Shown here in pieces: positions 59,956 through 64,000 of a stretch of DNA of 64,000 nt (position 1 is its first letter; every line of letters starts with the position of its first letter). The notes under the pieces are model-generated. The model saw only the letters and a program-made list of their open reading frames with translations, was not told the origin of the DNA and made no database searches. This stretch comes from Polyporus tsugae. Taxonomy: Eukaryota; Basidiomycota; Agaricomycetes; Polyporales; Polyporaceae. The translations under genes were made by a program, and so were the position numbers. The stretch spans positions 1,803,001-1,867,000 of the forward strand of contig JAHRBS010000012.1 in assembly GCA_024305745.1 (NCBI GenBank). The letters are read 5' to 3'.

Positions 59956-60303
59956 CACGTGGGTGGCCGCCCAACGCTTTGCTCGTACTGCCATACTTCG
60001 TGCGTGTTGCCTTTTCGGAACACCCACACCCACAGCTTGATTGTGCCCTTGGCTGCCCAGGAATTGCGGCACCCTATTGACCCAGTGTCCTTTGTCTGGT
60101 GCACGGGGGATGGGGTGTTCGTGGGGACGGTGCTGTTGTTACTCCGCTTCGGTCATCCGCTGCTTAAGATACCGCAACTTCATCTTGTCTCCTCACAGAA
60201 TTCCCCTTCCCCCTCGACTTTCCTTCCTGCGGTGCTCTCTTTCGACAACCGGTTGTCCGCTACTTTTTCTTCAGCACCCTCATTACTTGCAACCTTTTCA
60301 GAC
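59956..60303 (+). promoter_or_regulatory. Conserved proximal promoter of member 5
   Basis: CACGTG at 59956-59961, then the same ordered blocks as upstream of member 4, including cttcgtgcgtgttgcc, gaattgcggcacc and the gcttaaga box at about 60162. Missing from the inverted copy at 52.0 kb, which shares only about 70 bp before the ATG. Confidence 0.6.
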
Positions 60304-61752
60304 ATGTCAAATCTCGCGCTGACATTCTCCGAGGTGTTTGACTACGGGGCATACCAAAATGACGCTCCCCACGGAGGCCAAGATGGGAAACAACCGATGG
60401 CGGTACGTGGTATATCCCCCCTTCACTTGCTGCTACATTTTGTAACTTTCTGCTTCGCCAGGAGTCGGAAGCCGTGAACTCATCCATTCCAATGTCTCTG
60501 GCGTATATTTCATCCCCCTTCAATGACATCATGAACCTCCCTCCCTCCTCTGAGACCCCCACCACGAGTCCTTTAAGACGGGCCGACAGCCATCGTTCCG
60601 TGGACCTCCCATGGCCCATGGCAGCTGGTCCGTCGTGCTCCCCTTTCGACCATATTCTTGACGAGCACGAGCGCATGACGTTCGACTTTGGCTCGGAGTT
60701 CGGCGAATCATACGCGGTGGTATACGGCGACTCTGATGAGGAAGGAGAGCCGTCTACGTACAACCTTGACGCCGAAGACGAGCAGTTCGACGATGGCGTG
60801 TCTTGTAACGAGGACACGGTAACGGATTTCGACGACGACAGCACCTCGGACACCTCGGAATCTTCGACGGCTGCAGGCTCTCTTGAAGACGAGGAAGCCG
60901 TCTTCGACGACGAGTCACAGGACGGGGAGGATGACTCCGAGGACGTGGGGAGTTATGACGAGGTATGTTTTGTGCTTTCGCTCTTCGGGTGGCTCGATGA
61001 CTGATCTCGTGGTGTAGCTCGCCGACCCGGAGGATGTTCCTCAGGATGTCCCCGCCCCAGCGGCCTCCGAGGACGTCTCTTCCTTCCTGCGTCGGTCTGC
61101 ACGCTCCCGAAAGCCCACTGCCGTGCCATACGCGCCCCCTGCTGCCCCGGACAAGGGCAAGGGTAAGGCCACCACGTCTAAAGCCCTCCCTGCGTCCAGG
61201 TCCGCGACTCTCAAGCGCGCTCGCTCCCCGTTACCGCCGTCGGACGACCCCACGCCCGACACGCCGCCTTCCGCTCCGACTCGGAGGGGCAAGCGCCCCA
61301 GACTGTGTCCTGCAGCGACGCAGGCGTTGCTCGTCATCGGGGACGAGGAGACGGTCGAGTGCCCGGTGTGCGGGGAGGAGCGCTCGCTCGACGACATGGA
61401 CGGCGTCGTGGCGCACTTCCGCACGCACTACACCCGGGAGGAGAAGAAGCTGCCCGCTGTCCCGTGCCGGTGGGGCATTGACTCGGACACCGAGTGCCCC
61501 TTCCCGGCGACCACCTTCGGGGAGGTGATTCGGCACCTGAAGAAGGACCACCTCGGGGCGATGTGGGCGTGTCCCGATTGCGGGAAGACGTTTTCGCGGG
61601 TCGACGCTGTGACGCGGCACTGGAAGGAGGTTTGCGTGAGTGACGGTCGAACCCTGTGGCCCGCGTTTGCTTCGTGATCACTGACCGTGACTTTTGCACA
61701 GGGCAAAGAGCCGGGTTCCTCGAGGAAGAAGGGGAAGGGACGGCGCAAGTGA
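60304..61752 (+). CDS. C2H2-like zinc-finger protein (cluster member 5, complete)
   Basis: Four exons (60304-60402, 60462-60962, 61018-61635, 61702-61752) sum to 1269 nt, or 422 residues. Residues 1-33 hold MSNLALTFSEVFDYGAYQ. Exon 2 is strongly acidic (GSEFGESYAVVYGDSDEEGE; DFDDDSTSDTSESST; FDDESQDGEDD) and is a possible transactivation or histone-binding region. Exon 3 starts with a basic linker (RRSARSRKPTAV; DKGKGKATT; KRARSPLPP; RRGKRPRLCP) and carries three fingers: CPVCGEERSLDDMDGVVAHF with RTH, CRWG...CPFPATTFGEVIRHLKKDH, and CPDCGKTFSRVDAVTRHWKE ending VC (C2HC). The last exon is basic (KEPGSSRKKGKGRRK). This is the best preserved member and the source or sibling of the inverted copy. 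Nuclear role is inferred; target unknown. Confidence 0.88.
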
Positions 61753-62426
61753 GCTTGTTGAGCGGGTTTATATTGGACTTTTGGCATTTGCCTTGGATCT
61801 TGTCGTTCGCTTTATATTATACCGCTCGCTTCAGATGATAGCAGTGCTCACCTTAGATTATTATTATTTCGCGCACCTTAGATTATGTATGATGCCGTTA
61901 GTGTGTGCTTCTACCCCTCGCATTGTACTGTACCACGCGACTAATTGAAGTATAATTGTACAAATATCTTCGAGGAGTAGCGGAAAGTTAGTGGTCCGAG
62001 ACGTTGAGGTGAACCGTCGAACAGCTGATTGCGCCGCAGAAGCGGCCGCGCTTCTCGGATTGCTGGTGGCCACGACAGACTCCGCAAGGTCCAGTCCGCT
62101 GCACGAAACGGAACAAATATGTGTGCATTACATCATGGAATGACTCGGTTGGCGGATATATGTACAAACTGTCGCGTAGGGATGTTGAGTGGGGATATTA
62201 TCATATAGATACACGACGAGACGATGTGCAAACGATGGTAAAACAATTGTGGGGGAGGTAGAGATGCCGAGGACGTGTACGGAAACATTCGAGACTGATA
62301 CCTAGTAGCATGATGGTATCGTAGATGAGAAGCACGTATATGATGAATCCGAGACGAGAGGACACAGGCAATGTAAGATGTATGATAGGGTGCGGATCGG
62401 GGAAAGCTTAGTAGGCACTAAATCGT
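61753..62426. other. 3' flank of member 5
   Basis: Shares blocks with the 3' flank of member 4 (gattatg...gtactgtaccacgc; ggaacaaat; actcggttggcgga), with an AT-rich stretch near 61800-61870. No gene recognised. Confidence 0.5.
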
Positions 62427-62951
62427 CTACATCAGTATGGAACAGCGGTACGGTGCGTGATAGACTACACACCTGTCGCACGCCATCTCGTCGTCGGACG
62501 TAGACGTCGATTCAGGCACAGCGGGATGGGTATGGCGTTGCTCAGGAGCGACCATCGCCAGGAACTCCTCAGGCGACGTTATACTGAACAGATCCCGGCC
62601 GGCAGGGGCCGGACGGTCGTCCTTTCCGTCGTGGAACGGGGCGCGCTTGTGCGCGTTCTGCCGCTTGAGCCGGGGCCGCTTTGACCGCCGCGAAGGCTTG
62701 GACGGCGTCTCGGGTACGTCGTCTCGCTCGGGGAGGGGACCGAAGCTCACGCGACGGCAGCCGCGAGCCATGGCGCGGTTGTGCCTCTGTGGACCCCATG
62801 GTACGGAGTTCTCGTCTCGCTTCGGCCTCGAAGGGGTTTGTGGGACGAATGGTGCACGATTGAATGTAGGAAGGGGGTCGACAGTAGAAGGCGCGGTGGT
62901 TGGGGCTGGCAGTGGAACGGGGGCCATGTGTGTGCTGCTGCTAAACGACAT
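62427..62951 (-). CDS. Hypothetical basic protein
   Basis: Single open exon of 174 residues, starting MSFSSSTHMAPVPLPAP at 62951. Pro/Ser-rich N-terminus, then basic segments (SKPSRRSKRPRLKRQNAHKR) that look like a nuclear localisation signal, a short hydrophobic stretch (ITSPEEFLAMVAPEQ) and a C-terminal MACDRC...YRC Cys pattern. The style resembles the linker of the neighbouring zinc-finger family, but I cannot show homology. The stop is at 62427-62429. An unplaced last intron is possible. Function not recognised. Confidence 0.5.
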   Translation of the reverse strand: MSFSSSTHMAPVPLPAPTTAPSTVDPLPTFNRAPFVPQTPSRPKRDENSVPWGPQRHNRAMARGCRRVSFGPLPERDDVPETPSKPSRRSKRPRLKRQNAHKRAPFHDGKDDRPAPAGRDLFSITSPEEFLAMVAPEQRHTHPAVPESTSTSDDEMACDRCVVYHAPYRCSILM

Positions 62952-64000
62952 TATGATCGTTTCAGTGTCGGTAAAAGTGAATAGAGTGTGGAGTATGGAG
63001 GCGGACGTGTCGTGAAGGCGAGTTGGTCGTGGTTGGACGACAAGGGAGATCCGGCAAAGGAAAGTTGAACGCGAATGCGCGCTAACTCGGACCTCGTGCC
63101 GCGCTGATGGCGAGTTCTCTCCAGCCGCTTCGACCACTTGAAACGCTTCCTGATTATCCCCTGAAAGGTGTCATGCGCCATATCCTGCAGCTGGTCAGGA
63201 CGTGAAACGACACTTCCTTCGACATAACGCCACGGAGAACATGTTTATGTTGTAAGTGGTCTTCCCTCGGCATGTGTGACTACCAGTTGGCTCATCTCGG
63301 GCAAAGCCCGTCCAGGAGGCGAACCGAGAGGCACTATTGTCGCGGTAGACAATAGAAGCCCGGGGCATTGAGGGAAATTGGAGCGCGTCAATAGGACCTT
63401 AAGCGTCTGTGATATCATCTCAATAACTATATATTCAACGGTGCTGACTCGGACCTATTTCATATGATTCTTCGGGACAGAAGTGCGAGTCGCGCATCCT
63501 TCTCGCTAAAAGTGGTGCATATGGAATCTCATAGGCCTCTCAAGCACGAACAACACTGTGATATCGGATGGGCGAGACCCATATACGCCTCTTTCTAAGC
63601 GGATAGGCAAGCTTGCATAAGCTCTCCAAGTCGGATGCCCATTACTCTCGATGTCGATGGACCTTACTCTCAGATTGAATAAAGCTACCCAAAGCAATTT
63701 GAGAGTAAGGTTCGAGTACGTGCTCCTGAAACGCACTGCAGAGAGTGGTCACGTTGTATGGGAAGATGTCCCCTTTAGCGGGCCTACCCTACCGCCAAAG
63801 CAAAGGCATGTAGACTGGCAAGCTCAAGAGGATGTTCGGCCTTTCTTCTCATTGACGAGCCAGAAGGGGTGCCAGTAGGCAATAAAAGACCTGCACTCGA
63901 CCGAATGCGTATACGTAACTGTTTAACTCACCATGCTTTGAGGTTGCCGAGGGTCCCGAAAGGTGAAGCTTGAACTAGAGTCGGCCCATGAATGTCTAGC
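62952..64000. other. Window end, no gene recognised
   Basis: No frame shows domain content or convincing splicing. Confidence 0.4.

Larger units (their letters stand above)
59268..62170. repeat. Tandem segmental duplication, unit 2
   Basis: Direct repeat of unit 1 (56345-58950), containing the complete gene. See unit 1 for shared blocks. Confidence 0.8.

Noticed and set aside
1..64000. CRISPR array, operon, prophage or plasmid features
   Set aside because: Intron-rich eukaryotic genes throughout; no regular short repeats with spacers and no phage or plasmid genes.

Overview
The window is eukaryotic, from a filamentous basidiomycete (Agaricomycetes, probably Polyporales-like; inference). Genes carry many short introns of about 50-60 bp with GT-AG borders, GC is moderately high, and several families are typical of or restricted to mushroom-forming fungi (DUF6535, DUF6533, basidiomycete seven-TM proteins, GT61). 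No prokaryotic, viral or autonomous transposon gene was recognised. Exon borders were built by hand from reading frames, splice signals and family motifs.

Layout. 0.4-5.2 kb: a mitochondrial-type J-domain protein (-), a seven-TM membrane protein (-) and a HIT hydrolase (+). 7.0-15.7 kb: a cytochrome P450 (+), a DUF6535 membrane protein (+) and the TORC2 subunit SIN1/AVO1 (-). 16.5-30.6 kb: a 14-kb imperfect palindrome whose two arms (about 4.1 kb each) carry divergently transcribed, apparently intact MFS transporter paralogues; the 6-kb spacer carries snurportin-1 (+) and a GT61 glycosyltransferase (-). 30.8-48.4 kb: a DUF6533 seven-TM protein (-), an F-box protein (-), a MATE transporter (-), mitochondrial SAM50 (+, divergent from MATE across a 294-bp promoter region), a small Cys-containing hypothetical protein (+), an OPT transporter (+) and a class I HDAC (-, tail-to-tail with OPT, 57 bp apart).

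49.7-62.0 kb is the most unusual part: a cluster of five related genes coding for acidic, low-complexity proteins with C-terminal C2H2-like zinc fingers. Two look complete (49.8 and 60.3 kb). One (57.3 kb) has lost its fingers through internal deletions. One (52.0 kb) is an 892-bp inverted, promoterless copy truncated before the fingers. One (52.8-54.3 kb) has a 3' end running into that inverted copy. The 57.3 and 60.3 kb genes sit in tandemly duplicated units that share a proximal promoter with a CACGTG box. A 444-bp PIF/Harbinger-type MITE with a TTA target-site duplication lies at 55.4 kb. The cluster shows repeated birth and decay of a zinc-finger family by tandem and inverted duplication.

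Housekeeping functions (snRNP import, outer-membrane beta-barrel assembly, TORC2, Hsp70 co-chaperone, HIT) are interleaved with rapidly evolving transport, detoxification and zinc-finger genes, so the window alternates conserved and accessory segments. I saw no metabolic operon-like cluster.
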